Shown here: positions 1 through 10,600 of the stretch, one piece after another
Position numbering within the stretch: position 1 is the stretch's first letter
Layout of the letters: each line of letters begins with the position of its first letter
Assembly (NCBI RefSeq): GCF_004136315.1
Contig: NZ_CP029562.1
Location: forward strand, 2,170,001-2,234,000
DNA from: Mesorhizobium sp. Pch-S
GTDB taxonomy: Bacteria; Pseudomonadota; Alphaproteobacteria; Rhizobiales; Rhizobiaceae
Length of the DNA: 64,000 bases
Reading direction: 5' to 3'
Notes under the pieces: generated by a model
The model's database searches: none
What the model saw: only the letters and a program-made list of their open reading frames with translations
What the model was told of the DNA's origin: nothing
Translations under genes and position numbers: made by a program

Positions 1-62
1 CCACGCTGGTCAGCGGCCTGGCGCAGGGTGTGCGTTCGGCCCGCCTTGCTGCTGCCGAATAG
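1..62 (+). CDS. trpA: Tryptophan synthase alpha subunit, C-terminal fragment
   Basis: Only the last 19 codons are present, read from base 3 and ending at TAG 60-62. The tail (LVSGLAQGVRSAR) resembles the C-terminal helix of TrpA. The identification rests mainly on position: trpA directly precedes accD and folC in many Rhizobiales. In the family, TrpA releases indole from indole-3-glycerol phosphate for the beta subunit. The rest of the gene lies upstream of the window, so no active-site residue can be checked. Confidence 0.6.
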   Translation, partial: TLVSGLAQGVRSARLAAAE

Positions 63-116
63 TTTTCCTACCTCTTTCAAGATAAGCCCTACGAAACAGG
101 GGCAGGAGCCGAAGCG

Positions 117-1040
117 ATGAACTGGATCACCAACTTCGTTCGCCCGAAGATCAATTCGATGCTGGGCCGCCGGGAAGTGCCGGAAAACCTCTGGGTCAAG
201 GACCCGGAAACCGGCGAGATGATCTTCCACAAGGATCTGGAAGGGAATCAGTTCGTCATCCCTTCCTCCGGCCATCACATGAAGATCTCGGCCAAGGAGC
301 GGCTGAAGTTCTTCTTCGACGACGGCAAGTATGAAGTCATCGAGAACCCCAAGGTCGCCGTCGATCCGCTGAAATTCCGCGACGAGAAGCGCTACACCGA
401 CCGCCTCAAGGAAGCGAAGACCAAGACCGGGCTCGAAGACGCCATCCTCAACGCCACAGGCACGATCGAGGGTCTGCCCGTGGTTGTCACGGTGCAGGAT
501 TTTGCCTTCATGGGCGGGTCACTCGGCATGGCCGCCGGCGAAGCCATCATCCGCGCCTTCGAGGTCGCGCTGCAGCGCAAACGCCCGCTGATCCTGTTCG
601 CCGCATCCGGTGGCGCGCGCATGCAGGAGGGCATCCTCTCGCTGATGCAGCTGCCGCGCACGACCGTTGCGGTCGACCGCCTGAAGGAAGCCGGTCTGCC
701 CTATTTCGTCGTGCTCACCAATCCGACGACCGGCGGCGTCACCGCGTCCTATGCGATGCTGGGTGACGTGCACATCGCCGAACCCGGCGCGCTGATCGGC
801 TTCGCCGGCCCGCGCGTCATCGAGCAGACCATCCGCGAGAAGCTGCCAGAGGGCTTCCAGCGATCGGAATATCTGATGCAGCACGGCATGGTCGACATGG
901 TCGTCTCCCGGCTGGATATGAAGAAGACCGTGGCCGGCCTGCTCAAGCTGCTGCTCAAGCTGCCGCCGGAAAAGAAGGCGATCGAGCCGGAAATCCTGCC
1001 GCCGGTCGTGGCCAAGCCGGAAGCGCGGCCACAGGCATAA
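117..1040 (+). CDS. accD: Acetyl-CoA carboxylase carboxyltransferase subunit beta
   Basis: A 307-residue AccD, the beta half of the carboxyltransferase that moves CO2 from carboxybiotin to acetyl-CoA to make malonyl-CoA, the committed step of fatty acid synthesis in the cytoplasm. The crotonase-like core is clear, with SGGARMQEG near residue 163 and [17 protein letters not shown] near residue 205. The start at 117 follows CAGGAG with good spacing. The N-terminal segment that holds a four-cysteine zinc ribbon in E. coli AccD is present (about residues 24-54) but contains no cysteine; the ribbon region reads [10 protein letters not shown] and later [10 protein letters not shown]. Loss of the zinc ligands is, as I recall, usual in Rhizobiales AccD. 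It lies 54 nt after trpA and 30 nt before folC, probably co-transcribed. Confidence 0.97.
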   Translation: MNWITNFVRPKINSMLGRREVPENLWVKDPETGEMIFHKDLEGNQFVIPSSGHHMKISAKERLKFFFDDGKYEVIENPKVAVDPLKFRDEKRYTDRLKEAKTKTGLEDAILNATGTIEGLPVVVTVQDFAFMGGSLGMAAGEAIIRAFEVALQRKRPLILFAASGGARMQEGILSLMQLPRTTVAVDRLKEAGLPYFVVLTNPTTGGVTASYAMLGDVHIAEPGALIGFAGPRVIEQTIREKLPEGFQRSEYLMQHGMVDMVVSRLDMKKTVAGLLKLLLKLPPEKKAIEPEILPPVVAKPEARPQA

Positions 1041-1070
1041 CCCTATCCAAGTGCAGCGCGGAGCCTCCGC

Positions 1071-2402
1071 ATGACCACACTCTCCGCCGAGCGTCAGATC
1101 GAACATCTGATGACGCTGCATCCGAAAGGCTTCGACCTTTCGCTCGACCGTGTCAGCCGCCTGCTGGAGCGGCTGGGCAATCCGCAGGACAAGCTGCCGC
1201 CGGTGATCCACATCGCCGGCACCAATGGCAAGGGCTCCTGCGCGGCCTTCTCGCGCGCGCTGCTCGAAGCGGCCGGCTACCGCGTGCACGTGCACACCTC
1301 GCCCCATCTGGTGAACTGGCATGAACGCTACCGGCTTGGCGCCGAAGGCGGCGGCAGGCTGGTCGAGGACAAGGTCTTCGCCGATGCCATTGCCCGCGTG
1401 GCGGAAGCCAATGCGGGCGAGACCATCACCGTCTTCGAGATCCTGACCGCCGTCGGCTTCCTGCTGTTTGCCGAGCATCCGGCGGATGCCGCCATCATGG
1501 AAGTCGGCCTCGGCGGGCGGTTCGACGCCACCAATGTCATCAAGCGGCCTGCGGTGTCGGTGATCATGCCGGTTTCGCTCGACCACGAGGCCTATCTCGG
1601 CGATCGCGTCGAGCTGATCGCGGCGGAAAAGGCCGGCATCATCAAGCGCGGCTGCCCGGTTGTGGTCGGCGCGCAGGAATTCGAAGCTGCACAATTGGTT
1701 TTGATCGAAACCGCCGAGCGGCTGCGCGCACCGCTCTCTGTCTATGGCCAGGACTTCCTCGCCTTTGGGGAGAACGGCCGCATGGTCTATCAGGACGGCG
1801 ACGGGCTGATGGATCTTTCGCCGCCGCGCCTGCCCGGCCGCCACCAGTTCGCCAACGCCGCGGCCGCGATTGCCGCGATCAAGGCGGCCGGCTTCGAGAT
1901 CGGCGAACGCGATGCCGACCAGGCGATGACCAGTGTATCCTGGCCGGGCCGTATGCAGCGGCTGACGCAGGGACGGCTGGTCGACCTGGCGCCGCGCGGC
2001 GCCGAGATCTGGCTGGACGGCGGTCACAATCCCGGCGCCGGCACGGTGATTGCCGAGGCACTCGCCGAGCAGGAGGAAAAGACGCCGCGGCCGCTGTTCC
2101 TGATTTCAGGCATGATCAACACCAAGGACCAGACCGGCTACTTCCGCGCCTTCAAGGGTCTGGCGAGACACGTCTATACGGTGCCTGTGTCGATGAGCGA
2201 TTCCGGTGTCCCCAACGACGAACTGGCGGCGCGCGCCGCCGAGGCGGAGCTGTCGTCGGAACCGGTCAGTTCGGTCGCCAACGCCCTGATGCTGCTGCGT
2301 GATACCTGGGACGAAAAGGAAGTTCCGCCGCGCATCCTGATCGGCGGCTCGCTCTACCTCGCCGGTGCCGTTCTGGCCGAAAACGGCACCCCGCCGACCT
2401 GA
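1071..2402 (+). CDS. folC: Bifunctional folylpolyglutamate synthase / dihydrofolate synthase
   Basis: A 443-residue Mur-ligase-type enzyme that adds L-glutamate to dihydropteroate and then to folates with ATP. The P-loop HIAGTNGKGS lies at about residues 47-56, followed by the HTSPHL segment that contacts folate. Further on are MEVGLGGRFDATN (about 143-155) and LDGGHNPGA in the C-terminal ligase domain. Length matches the family. It follows accD by 30 nt in the same direction, the usual rhizobial arrangement. The gene ends just before a dispersed palindromic repeat that separates it from the opposing TauE gene. Confidence 0.96.
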   Translation: MTTLSAERQIEHLMTLHPKGFDLSLDRVSRLLERLGNPQDKLPPVIHIAGTNGKGSCAAFSRALLEAAGYRVHVHTSPHLVNWHERYRLGAEGGGRLVEDKVFADAIARVAEANAGETITVFEILTAVGFLLFAEHPADAAIMEVGLGGRFDATNVIKRPAVSVIMPVSLDHEAYLGDRVELIAAEKAGIIKRGCPVVVGAQEFEAAQLVLIETAERLRAPLSVYGQDFLAFGENGRMVYQDGDGLMDLSPPRLPGRHQFANAAAAIAAIKAAGFEIGERDADQAMTSVSWPGRMQRLTQGRLVDLAPRGAEIWLDGGHNPGAGTVIAEALAEQEEKTPRPLFLISGMINTKDQTGYFRAFKGLARHVYTVPVSMSDSGVPNDELAARAAEAELSSEPVSSVANALMLLRDTWDEKEVPPRILIGGSLYLAGAVLAENGTPPT

Positions 2403-2409
2403 CGCAGCG

Positions 2410-2450
2410 AGAGCGTTTCGGTTTTTCACGCACTTTTCCCGGAATGACCC
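2410..2450. repeat. Dispersed AGAGCGTTTC-type repeat, copy 1
   Basis: The stretch starting AGAGCGTTTCGGTTTTTCAC and continuing into TTTTCCCGGAAT matches the repeat cores at 25101-25138 and 50517-50578 with a few substitutions. It fills the whole gap between the convergent folC and TauE/SafE genes and may double as a transcription end. Confidence 0.7.
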
Positions 2451-3214
2451 TAAGCCACGAGATGCAGGGCGGCTGGCAGCGCCAGCGACAGGCCTGACAG
2501 GAAGAGCAGGACGAAAACGATCCTTCGCATCGCCTGTTGCGACAAGGACGGCGGCCAGCGGCGCGCTGCATAGGTCATCAGCATCACCGTCGGTATGGCC
2601 AGGATCAGCGCGACAGGCGACATGGACGGCATGTTGCCGCTTGCCACCACCACCACGAGCCGGACTGCCTGCGCCACGCCGAAAGCGGTGACCAGCGTTT
2701 CGCGGATGCGCGCATGCGACAAAGGCTGACGGAAGAGATGATAGACGAGCGGAGGGCCGCCAGTCGCAAACAGCCCGCTCATCAGGCCCGAGACCATGCC
2801 GAATCCGACGAAGCTCGCATTGGATGAGCGTCTTGCCAATCCGGCCGGCCTGACGGCGAGTTGCAGGCTGGACAGCATGATGACCAGGCCGAGCCCGATC
2901 TTGAGGAGGTCTGCACGCGTGTCCGCAAGCCACTCCAGCAATGCATAACCCAGGAGCAGAGAAGGCAGGCTCGCAACCAGGATCAGCCGCAACTCCCGAG
3001 GTGCAACGTCACGCCAACCACCCTGGACCAGCATCTGGGTGGCGTTGACCAGGGTCAGCATGCCGACCATCGCAGCGGCATCCGGCAGCGGCAGCAGGCC
3101 GACAAGCGCGACCGCGCCCATCATGACCAGGCCGAAGGCAAAGCCCGTCAGCGTCTGGACATAGGCGGCGACGGCCGCAAAGCCGACAAAGACAACAAGA
3201 GGTCCTAGACCCAT
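2450..3214 (-). CDS. TauE/SafE-family sulfite exporter-like membrane protein
   Basis: A 254-residue polytopic inner-membrane protein with about eight hydrophobic segments, for example VFVGFAAVAAYVQTLTGFAF at the N terminus and VFVLLFLSGLSLALPAALHL at the C terminus. The N-terminal TGFAFGL and the internal MSGLFATGGPP are typical of the TauE/SafE family, which moves sulfite, sulfonates or related organic anions. The substrate cannot be read from sequence, and no sulfur gene is adjacent. Both ends lie close to copies of a dispersed repeat. The start ATG at 3214 has only a weak GGGG ribosome site. Confidence 0.85.
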   Translation of the reverse strand: MGLGPLVVFVGFAAVAAYVQTLTGFAFGLVMMGAVALVGLLPLPDAAAMVGMLTLVNATQMLVQGGWRDVAPRELRLILVASLPSLLLGYALLEWLADTRADLLKIGLGLVIMLSSLQLAVRPAGLARRSSNASFVGFGMVSGLMSGLFATGGPPLVYHLFRQPLSHARIRETLVTAFGVAQAVRLVVVVASGNMPSMSPVALILAIPTVMLMTYAARRWPPSLSQQAMRRIVFVLLFLSGLSLALPAALHLVA

Positions 3215-3262
3215 GACGCCCCGTCAGGCGCACGCAAGATGGCTGCCGAAGTCACGATCCGT

Positions 3263-3544
3263 CTATTTCAGCTCGATTTCGATGAAGGCGTATTCGCCGT
3301 CATTGGCGTTGATGACATCGTGCTCGACGCCTTCGCCACGGAAATAGGGCACGCCCTTCTTCATCTCGGCGAAACTCTCGCCGTCCCTGGTCAGCAGTTT
3401 CACCTTGCCGTCCATCAGCGGCACGACGACATAGTCGTGGCCATGGCGGTGCCAGCCCGTATTGGCGCCCGGCGCGAAACGATACTCGGTGACGATGACA
3501 CGTTCGTTGTCGATGAAGACGGTGGCTTTGGCGATTCCGGTCAT
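3263..3544 (-). CDS. Small cupin-domain protein
   Basis: A single-domain cupin of 93 residues. The first conserved motif reads GWHRHGHDYVVVPL, with three histidines as probable metal ligands, and a second histidine motif (GVEHDVIN) follows. I chose the start at 3544 because AGGAG lies immediately upstream; an in-frame ATG at 3613 would place a dispersed repeat inside the coding region. Small cupins of this kind may bind a ligand or isomerise it, and the substrate is unknown. It lies between the TauE gene and trxA and runs in the same direction as both. Confidence 0.8.
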   Translation of the reverse strand: MTGIAKATVFIDNERVIVTEYRFAPGANTGWHRHGHDYVVVPLMDGKVKLLTRDGESFAEMKKGVPYFRGEGVEHDVINANDGEYAFIEIELK

Positions 3545-3559
3545 GTGCTTCTCCTCCCC

Positions 3560-3593
3560 GGAGCAATGTTTCCGTAAAAGACAGAAACGCTCC
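3560..3593. repeat. Dispersed AGAGCGTTTC-type repeat, copy 2 (diverged)
   Basis: On the minus strand this reads GGAGCGTTTCTGTCTTTTAC and then GGAAACATTGCTCC, an imperfect inverted repeat matching the other copies. It lies just upstream of the cupin start, so it could affect that gene's expression. Confidence 0.55.
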
Positions 3594-3661
3594 AGGGAAA
3601 AGGGAAAAGCCATCTGACGTCGCGATGCGAGGGCCAGTACCAGGGTTCGGTGGGGGCAAAC

Positions 3662-3690
3662 AAAAAGCCCGGCACGAAGCCGGGCTTTTG
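3662..3690 (-). terminator. Intrinsic terminator of trxA
   Basis: Read on the minus strand, AGCCCGGC pairs with GCCGGGCT around a five-base loop and is followed by a T-run. It begins 19 nt after the trxA stop codon. Confidence 0.85.
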
Positions 3691-3708
3691 ATCAATGCTG
3701 TGGCGGGA

Positions 3709-4032
3709 TCAGGCGACGGCGCCGTTGATCCAGTGCGACAGCGCGGTCTTAGGCGCGGCGCCAACCTTGATGTCGGCCACTTCGCCACCCTTGAAGATCA
3801 TCAGGGTCGGGATCGAGCGCACGCCGAACTGCGCGGCAAGTTCCGGGTTCTCATCGATGTTGAGCTTGGCGACCTTGACCTTGGCGCCGAGTTCGCTCGC
3901 GATGTCTTCCAGCGCCGGAGCGATCATCTTGCAGGGGCCGCACCATTCGGCCCAGAAATCGACGACGACCGGCACATTGGCCTCAAGCACATCAGCGCGG
4001 AAATTGTTGTTGTCGACCTTGACGGTGGCCAT
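3709..4032 (-). CDS. trxA: Thioredoxin
   Basis: A 107-residue thioredoxin with the active-site motif WCGPC at residues 30-34, the buried DFW segment before it, and the cis-proline stretch RSIPTLMIF. It reduces disulfides in cytoplasmic proteins using electrons from thioredoxin reductase. The start at 4032 is preceded by AAAGGAC; an in-frame ATG at 4089 would add an atypical N-terminal extension. It lies downstream of addB-addA on the same strand, a common alphaproteobacterial order, and a terminator follows it. Confidence 0.97.
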   Translation of the reverse strand: MATVKVDNNNFRADVLEANVPVVVDFWAEWCGPCKMIAPALEDIASELGAKVKVAKLNIDENPELAAQFGVRSIPTLMIFKGGEVADIKVGAAPKTALSHWINGAVA

Positions 4033-4105
4033 AGCCAAGTCCTTTCGGATGTTTCGTTGTGCTAGATGTGGTGCTGCAGGCAGCTCCATTCAAGCAGAGT
4101 TTGTG

Positions 4106-7100
4106 TCACGCCTCGGTGAGTCGGGCAAGGGCGTCGTCCATAACCATCGCCGGGAGCTCGATCAGCCGCGGCGCTTCGGTGAAAAGCAGGCCGGCCGCGA
4201 CTTCCCTGCCAGGATAGAGCGGTTTCAACAGGGCGCGGTAGAGCGAGAGCTGCAGGATGTAGGCCGTCGGCACGTCGGCCAATGTCGCAGGCGCCGGGCG
4301 ATTGGTCTTGTAGTCGACGATGAAGACCCTGTCGGCACCGACCGCCAGCCGGTCGATCTTGCCCGATATGATGCGCGGCTTGCCTTTCACCGTCAGGCTG
4401 CCCATCACCGCGACTTCCGCACGTGAGCCGGACGCAAACAGCGGCGCGAAAAGCGGATCGGCAAGGATGCTGGCAACCGATGCCAGCGCCTGTTCACGGT
4501 CAGCCTCCGCCCAGTCGCTGCCGGCCCGCGCCAGATAACGACGGGCCGCAGCCATGTGCTGTTCTTGCGCGAGGTCGGGCAACATCTGCAGCAGCTTGTG
4601 CATGGCAAGGCCGCGCCGCACTGCCATTCCGGGCTCGCTGCCGGCATCCAGCACCGGTGAACGACGGTCGGGGATCGGCTCGGTCGTCTCGTCGATCAGC
4701 GCCGATGCGCCGGACGGCGACAGCGGCCGCGGCAGGTCTTCGACCACCGGCAGGGGCTCGAACAGGGACGCCGGTACCGAGGCAAAGGTTTCTGCCTCCA
4801 GCTGCTCGCCGGCTTCCGCGGCGACGAGCGGCGGAAACTTCGTCCAGCGGAAGCGAAACACATCGCCTTCGTCGACCGGATGCGGGCGACTTGCGGTCTC
4901 TTCGGCGCCGGCGAGAGCCCGCATCACCAGGGAATGCCAGGTGCCTGGGCTGGGTGTGCGCTTGCCGTGGTAACCACAGACGATCAGCCTGTCCTCGGCA
5001 CGGGTCATGCCGACATAAAGCAGCCGACGGTATTCGTCGTCGGCGAGATCCCGGGCGTGTGCGGCGACGGATTGGGAGAAACCGTTGGCGACTTCGGCGG
5101 CCGAACGCCACAGGAAGCCCTTGCCGGGCCAATGCCTGCCGGAGCCGTCGAACGGCATCAGCCGCGGCAGATGCTGGTCGCTGAAGGGTGCGGCACCGCC
5201 ATCGACCAGGAAGACCACCGGCGCCTCCAGGCCCTTGGCGGCGTGCACCGTCATCACCCGAACCTCGTCGCGGGTCTGGTCCATCTCGCGCTTGATCTCG
5301 GGGCCGGCATTTTCCAGCGTCGACAGGAAGGCTTCCAGTCCCGGCAGGCCGGCGCGTTCTTCGGCCAGGCAGAAATTGAGGAACTCGTCGAGGATGTCGC
5401 CGGCTTCCGGTCCCAGCCGGGCGATCATCCTGCGCCTCACGCCATCCCGCGCGAGCAGCCCGGCATAGAACTCGAACACCGGCTTGAAAGCGACCTCGTT
5501 GGCCCAGGCATCGAGCTGCGCGACGACGCTTGCCAGCGTTTCATCGCTTTCCGCGGCGGCGCGCAGTGTCCTGTAGAGCGAGGTGCCGCCGCTGCGATAC
5601 GCGGCAAGCTCGAACAAGGTCTCTTCGGTCAGGTCGAAGATCGGGCTGCGCAGCAATGCCGCCAGCGAAAGGTCGTCCTGCGACTGGATCAGGAAGCGGC
5701 CAAGCGCCACCAGATCCTTCACCGCGATATGGCCCGGCAGGCTCAGCCTGTCGGCGCCGGCAACCGGGATGCCTTTCTCCTTCAGGCTCCGCGACAGCGC
5801 ATGCACGAAGCGGTCGCGCTTGCGCACCAGCACGACGACGTCGCCGGCCTTCAGCTTGCGGCCCTTACCCTCGATGACCTCGCTGCGGTCGATCCAGCGC
5901 TTGACGGTCCTGGCTATCTGCTCGGCCAGCCGGACAGCCGGCGCGCTGACATGGTTGACCGGCAGCGTCCAGTCGTCGGGCTCCTCGATCACATCCGCCC
6001 CGAGCGATGGCCAAACCTCGACATAACCCGGCGCGTCGTTGCGGATCGCCTTGTGGTCGAGCGGATCGGGATCGTTGCTGATGCCACGGCGCGTCTCCGG
6101 CGCGGCGAAGACGCGATCGACGGCGGCCAGCACGTCGCCGGTCGAGCGGAACGACCAGGTCAGCTTCAGATCGGCAAAGCTCGCTTCGGCTTCCCGCACG
6201 CGGCGCGCGAACAGCTGCCGGCTCTCGTGGAAGGAATCCGGCGCCGCGCCCTGGAAGGAGTAGATCGACTGTTTCTCGTCGCCGACGGCAAAGACCGTGC
6301 GACGCACCAGTCGCGCACCTTCGCCGGCAAAGAACTCCTCGGCCAGACGACGGACGACGCCCCATTGATCCGGGCTGGTGTCCTGCGCCTCATCGAGCAG
6401 GATGTGGTCGATCCCCTGGTCGAGCTTGTATTGCACCCAGGGGCCGGCGTCGGTGCGCGACAACAGGTTGACGGTGCGCGTGATGAGATCGTTGAAATCG
6501 AGGAAGCCGCGGCCGCGCTTCAGCTGCTCGTAGCGGCTGATCAGCCAGTCGGCGACCGTCAGTGCGGCGACGGTGCCTTCCAGCATGCGAAACAGCGCCA
6601 GTCGGTCGGCGGTGCGGACAATGGCGGCGGCGGCAGCCTCGTACCTTTCCGGCAGGTCGGGCAGCCGGTCGAGCAGCGCTTTCTTGAATGCCTTCAGCGG
6701 GTCGTAAGGATCGCCATCCGAACGCAGGAAGCCCTTCGCGAGCAGCGGCAATCTCCGTACCGGGTCGAGTTCGCTGAAGCCGAGCGACGCATAAGGCACG
6801 ATGTTGTTGAGCACGGACCGGGCATCGGTCGCCTCGGCGGCGTGCACGAAGGCCGCGAAATAGCCGGGCTCGAATCCCGGCAGTGGCCACAGAGAAGCGG
6901 CTATGCCTGCAGCCGTGTCACCAGGGCCAAAACCGAACTCGTCGAAAAGCAGGCGGAAGCCATGACCATCACCGCCGACGGCATCGATGAAACCACGCAG
7001 ACCGTCGCGCTTGCGCATGATTTCGGACAGGAGATCGTCCAGACCTTTCTCGCCGCCGCGCTCGAGCACGGTAGCAAAGGCCTCGGCCAGTTCAACGCCG

Positions 7101-7624
7101 CCCGGCGCACCGGCGCCGGTGATCATGTCGCGCCGTGCCTGCGCCAACAGCGCCTGCTCCATCTGCGAGTCGAGCATTTCGAAATGCGCTGCGATGTTGG
7201 CTTCCAGCGGGAACTGATGCAGCACCGATTCGCAGAAGGCGTGGATGGTCTGGATCTTCAGGCCGCCCGGCGTCTCAAGCGCCTCCGCGAACAACCGCCG
7301 CGCCCGGCGCATCGTTTCGCCGTCGGGGGTGTGGCCGTCGAGCGCTGCTATCTTCTTCTCCAGATCGGCATCGGGCAGGACGGTCCATTCCGACAGGGTC
7401 GAGAAGACGCGGTTCGACATATTGGCCGCGGCGGCGCGCGTATAGGTCAGGCAGAGAATCTTCGACGGATCCGTGCCGCGCAGCAAAAGGCGGATGACGC
7501 GCTGCGCCAGCACATGGGTCTTGCCGGAACCGGCATTGGCCGACACCCAGGCGGATGTGCGGGGGTCCGAGGCACGTGCCTGGCTTTCGGCGGTGCCGGA
7601 GGGAATGGGATAAAGCTTCTTCAA
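4106..7624 (-). CDS. addA: Double-strand break repair helicase-nuclease AddA
   Basis: A 1172-residue UvrD/RecB-type superfamily 1 helicase fused to a nuclease domain. Walker A reads SANAGSGKTH (about residues 28-37), Walker B LLDEAQDTSP, motif III GDEKQSIYSFQGA, and motif V-VI segments include MTVHAAKGLEAPVV and RRLLYVGMTRAEDRL. Near residue 1100 the RecB-type nuclease motif IVDYKTNRPA is intact. AddA works with AddB to resect broken DNA ends before RecA loading. The start overlaps the addB stop by 4 nt, so the two subunits should be translationally coupled. Confidence 0.96.
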   Translation of the reverse strand: MKKLYPIPSGTAESQARASDPRTSAWVSANAGSGKTHVLAQRVIRLLLRGTDPSKILCLTYTRAAAANMSNRVFSTLSEWTVLPDADLEKKIAALDGHTPDGETMRRARRLFAEALETPGGLKIQTIHAFCESVLHQFPLEANIAAHFEMLDSQMEQALLAQARRDMITGAGAPGGVELAEAFATVLERGGEKGLDDLLSEIMRKRDGLRGFIDAVGGDGHGFRLLFDEFGFGPGDTAAGIAASLWPLPGFEPGYFAAFVHAAEATDARSVLNNIVPYASLGFSELDPVRRLPLLAKGFLRSDGDPYDPLKAFKKALLDRLPDLPERYEAAAAAIVRTADRLALFRMLEGTVAALTVADWLISRYEQLKRGRGFLDFNDLITRTVNLLSRTDAGPWVQYKLDQGIDHILLDEAQDTSPDQWGVVRRLAEEFFAGEGARLVRRTVFAVGDEKQSIYSFQGAAPDSFHESRQLFARRVREAEASFADLKLTWSFRSTGDVLAAVDRVFAAPETRRGISNDPDPLDHKAIRNDAPGYVEVWPSLGADVIEEPDDWTLPVNHVSAPAVRLAEQIARTVKRWIDRSEVIEGKGRKLKAGDVVVLVRKRDRFVHALSRSLKEKGIPVAGADRLSLPGHIAVKDLVALGRFLIQSQDDLSLAALLRSPIFDLTEETLFELAAYRSGGTSLYRTLRAAAESDETLASVVAQLDAWANEVAFKPVFEFYAGLLARDGVRRRMIARLGPEAGDILDEFLNFCLAEERAGLPGLEAFLSTLENAGPEIKREMDQTRDEVRVMTVHAAKGLEAPVVFLVDGGAAPFSDQHLPRLMPFDGSGRHWPGKGFLWRSAAEVANGFSQSVAAHARDLADDEYRRLLYVGMTRAEDRLIVCGYHGKRTPSPGTWHSLVMRALAGAEETASRPHPVDEGDVFRFRWTKFPPLVAAEAGEQLEAETFASVPASLFEPLPVVEDLPRPLSPSGASALIDETTEPIPDRRSPVLDAGSEPGMAVRRGLAMHKLLQMLPDLAQEQHMAAARRYLARAGSDWAEADREQALASVASILADPLFAPLFASGSRAEVAVMGSLTVKGKPRIISGKIDRLAVGADRVFIVDYKTNRPAPATLADVPTAYILQLSLYRALLKPLYPGREVAAGLLFTEAPRLIELPAMVMDDALARLTEA

Positions 7625-10600
7625 GCCTCCCCTCCTTCATCCGGGCCATCGCCGCCGGCAGACCATTCCAGGACACGGGCGAGGTGATCATAATCGCCGT
7701 CGGTCTCGCCTTCACGGAAAGGCAAGGCCCGAGACAGGTAGCCGGTCTGCGGATCGGCATAGTGAAGCAGCAGCTTTTCGAGCCTTGCCCAGGCCTCCTC
7801 GCCGAGGTCGGACGCGGTGCGCGGCTTGCGGTTGTATTCGAGGATCGACTCCTGCTCGACCTCGCCATTGGCCTTGAGCCGGACGAAAGCGAGTTCGGCC
7901 GGCTCGCGTGCGCCGACATCGCGGAAAGCGCCGCGCTTCAGGAGAGCGGCCTCCAATGCCAGCTGTGGCGCCAGCAAGGTATGTGCCTGCGCCTTCGACG
8001 GTGAAGACCCGGTCTTGAAATCGAGAATATCGGCCATGCCGGCAGCAAGAATGTCGACCCGGTCGGCGTAACCGGACAAGGTGATGCCGGACTGCCCGAC
8101 AACCGTCTTCTCGGCGCGTTCTTCCGACTGCCGGCGCACGACATTGTCTGCCCGCGAACGCTCCCACTCGATGATGCCGGATGCCAGTTTCTCGAAGCGC
8201 GGCCACCAGACGGCTTCGACATCGGCCGGAAGTGCGGCCTCGGCAAAACAGGCGCGACCGGCATCGAGGAGCATGCCAAGCGCTTCCGGCGCGCGCGGAT
8301 CGGCCACCGCCTGCGAGAAGTGATGCAGGATGGCGTGGAACAGCGTGCCGCGCTCGGCGGCACCGGGATCGCGGATCACCGGCTCAAGTGGCATCAGCTT
8401 CAGGATGCGGCGGGCATAGACGGCGTAGGGATCGCGCCGCAAGGTTTCGATCTCGGTCACCGAGAAGTGCTGCGGCCGGCTTTCCAGGGGCGGTCTGGGT
8501 TGCGGCCTGGATGCAAAATCCACCTTCGGACCGGCATCGAGACCTCTCGCCCAGGCAAGCAGTTCATTGCCGCGCCGGCGCAGCGGTTCCGCCTGTTCCC
8601 TGCCGACGAAGGTGAGCAGCCGCTGCAGCCAGCGCGACGCAACGGCGGGCGCATCTCCGGCGCGCGCCGAACGCGTGAGCACGACGGTTGGCGCGCCCAT
8701 CGCCATCTGGAAATCGTGGGCAGCGAGGCCTATGCGCCGCTCCGGCGGTTCCAGGTCGATGCCGGTCTTCATCAGCCGCGACATGAAACGGTCACCTTCC
8801 GGCTTGCGCGGCCAGACACCTTCGTTGAGACCGCCGACAATGAGCGTGTCGACATGTAGCAGGCGGGCTTCCAGCGTGCCCCAGATGGCGATCGCCGCCT
8901 CGGCGCCGCGCGCCGGCTTGACCATTTCCGGCGCGATCAGCGCCATCGCCACGTCGGGCCACTCCTGCGGCGAAAGCGTGAAGACCGCATCGGCGCCGAC
9001 AAGGCCGCGCAGCAGATCAGCCAGCTTCTCGCCGGCATCGCCATCATAGAGAGCCGAGAGCGTGCCATCCTCGGATCGGCCAAGCGCCTCCAGCGCGACC
9101 ACGCTCGCACGCACCAGGGATGCGACATCGCTTTCCGGCTCGTCGCGGCAGGCCGCCAGCGGCGCAAGGGCATCGGCCAGGCGCGAAAGCAGGACATGCG
9201 CCTCCTCGATGCGTTTTGCCGACAGCCGCGCCAGCCAGAAAGGCCGGCGTTCGGCTTCCTGCGCCAGCGTCCAGCGGGCCTCGAACAGCCCGGCCAGCGA
9301 AACGATATCGGGCCGACCGGTGCCGCCACGCAGGGTCACCAGTTCGACCGTCTCGGCAGCACGCCGCACGTCGGCACGCGGCAGGCCGAGACCGAGCAGC
9401 GGATGCTTGAGCAGCGCCAGGATCGCTACCGGGTCGCCCGGCCGCAGCACCGTGTCGAGCAGCAACCGCAGCAGGCTGGCCGGAGGCGTATCGGCCAGCG
9501 GCCGGCCGCCTGAATCATCGGCGACGATGCCGAGCCGCAGCAATTCGGCGGAGACACGGCGCGCCAGTGCGCGATCACCGGTGACCAGGGCCGCACGATG
9601 GCCCGGCTCGGCGACCGCACGGCGCAAGGCAAGCGCGATGCAGGCCGCCTCGTCGCGTTCGTTGGCGGCTTCCACCAGCGTGACCCCATGCAAGGCAGCG
9701 GAAATCTGCGACGCCTCGAAACCTGCCCGCGTCTCGGTCCACAATTCGGTGGTTTCGGCCGGCCGCAGCGCCTCGGAGACCAGCGCCGCACGCCGGACCA
9801 GAGCATTGTCAGCCCTGCCGATCTCCTCGACATCGCGACGCAGGATGCCGATCCTGCCGATCAGCCTGGCGAGACCATATTGCGGGTGTCCGAGCAGCGC
9901 CGGCCGGGGATCCGGCGCGGTGAGGGCGTCGAAGGACGGCTGGTCGATCGCCGTATCGAGGCCGGGCAACACGACAGCACCATTCGGCAGACCCGCGATC
10001 ACCGCCAGAAGGTCGGCGGTGGCGGGGATCGAGCCGGTGGAACCGGCGGCAATCACCGGGCCGGGCGGCGGATTGCGCCTGAGGCGCTCAGCCTCCAGCC
10101 GGATCAGCGCGCTGCGATGTGCCGCCGGGTTGGAACGATCGCGCTCGGCCAAGATACCCGGCCAGGCTTCGGTGACGATCTTCAGGAAATCCAGCGTCAC
10201 CTGCCACCAGCCGGCGAGATTGCCTTCGACCAGCCCGGCAAGCCGCGCCCAGTCGGAACCTTCCGTCTCGATCTCATCCATCAACCGGGCGAGGTCGCGC
10301 GCCAGCCATACGGCGTCCGCCGCCGAAGCTGGAACGACGACCTCCTCGTCGAAAAGGGCCGCGACATGGGCCGGGAGATGGCGTTTCCAGGCGCGCACCA
10401 GCGGCGCCAGCAACAAAAGCCTTTCGAGGGCGGCGACGGGCGGCGCAAGGTCGATGGCGCCAGCGTCCTCGGCCTCCTGGTCGAAGGCCGCTTCGTCCTC
10501 GTCGAATTCACCGAGCGGTTTGATGACCGGGAGGATGGTCGAGGCTCCGCCCAGACGTTCGGCGAAAACGCCGCGCAGCGCGCGCGCGGCGCGGCGCGTC

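Noticed and set aside
519..2027. Long open frame antisense to accD and folC
   Set aside because: It overlaps two clear genes, has no family motif and shows the arginine-, glycine- and histidine-rich composition of a high-GC shadow frame.
4880..7687. Open frame of over 900 codons antisense to addA
   Set aside because: addA on the other strand has intact helicase and nuclease motifs; the antisense product has no recognisable domain.
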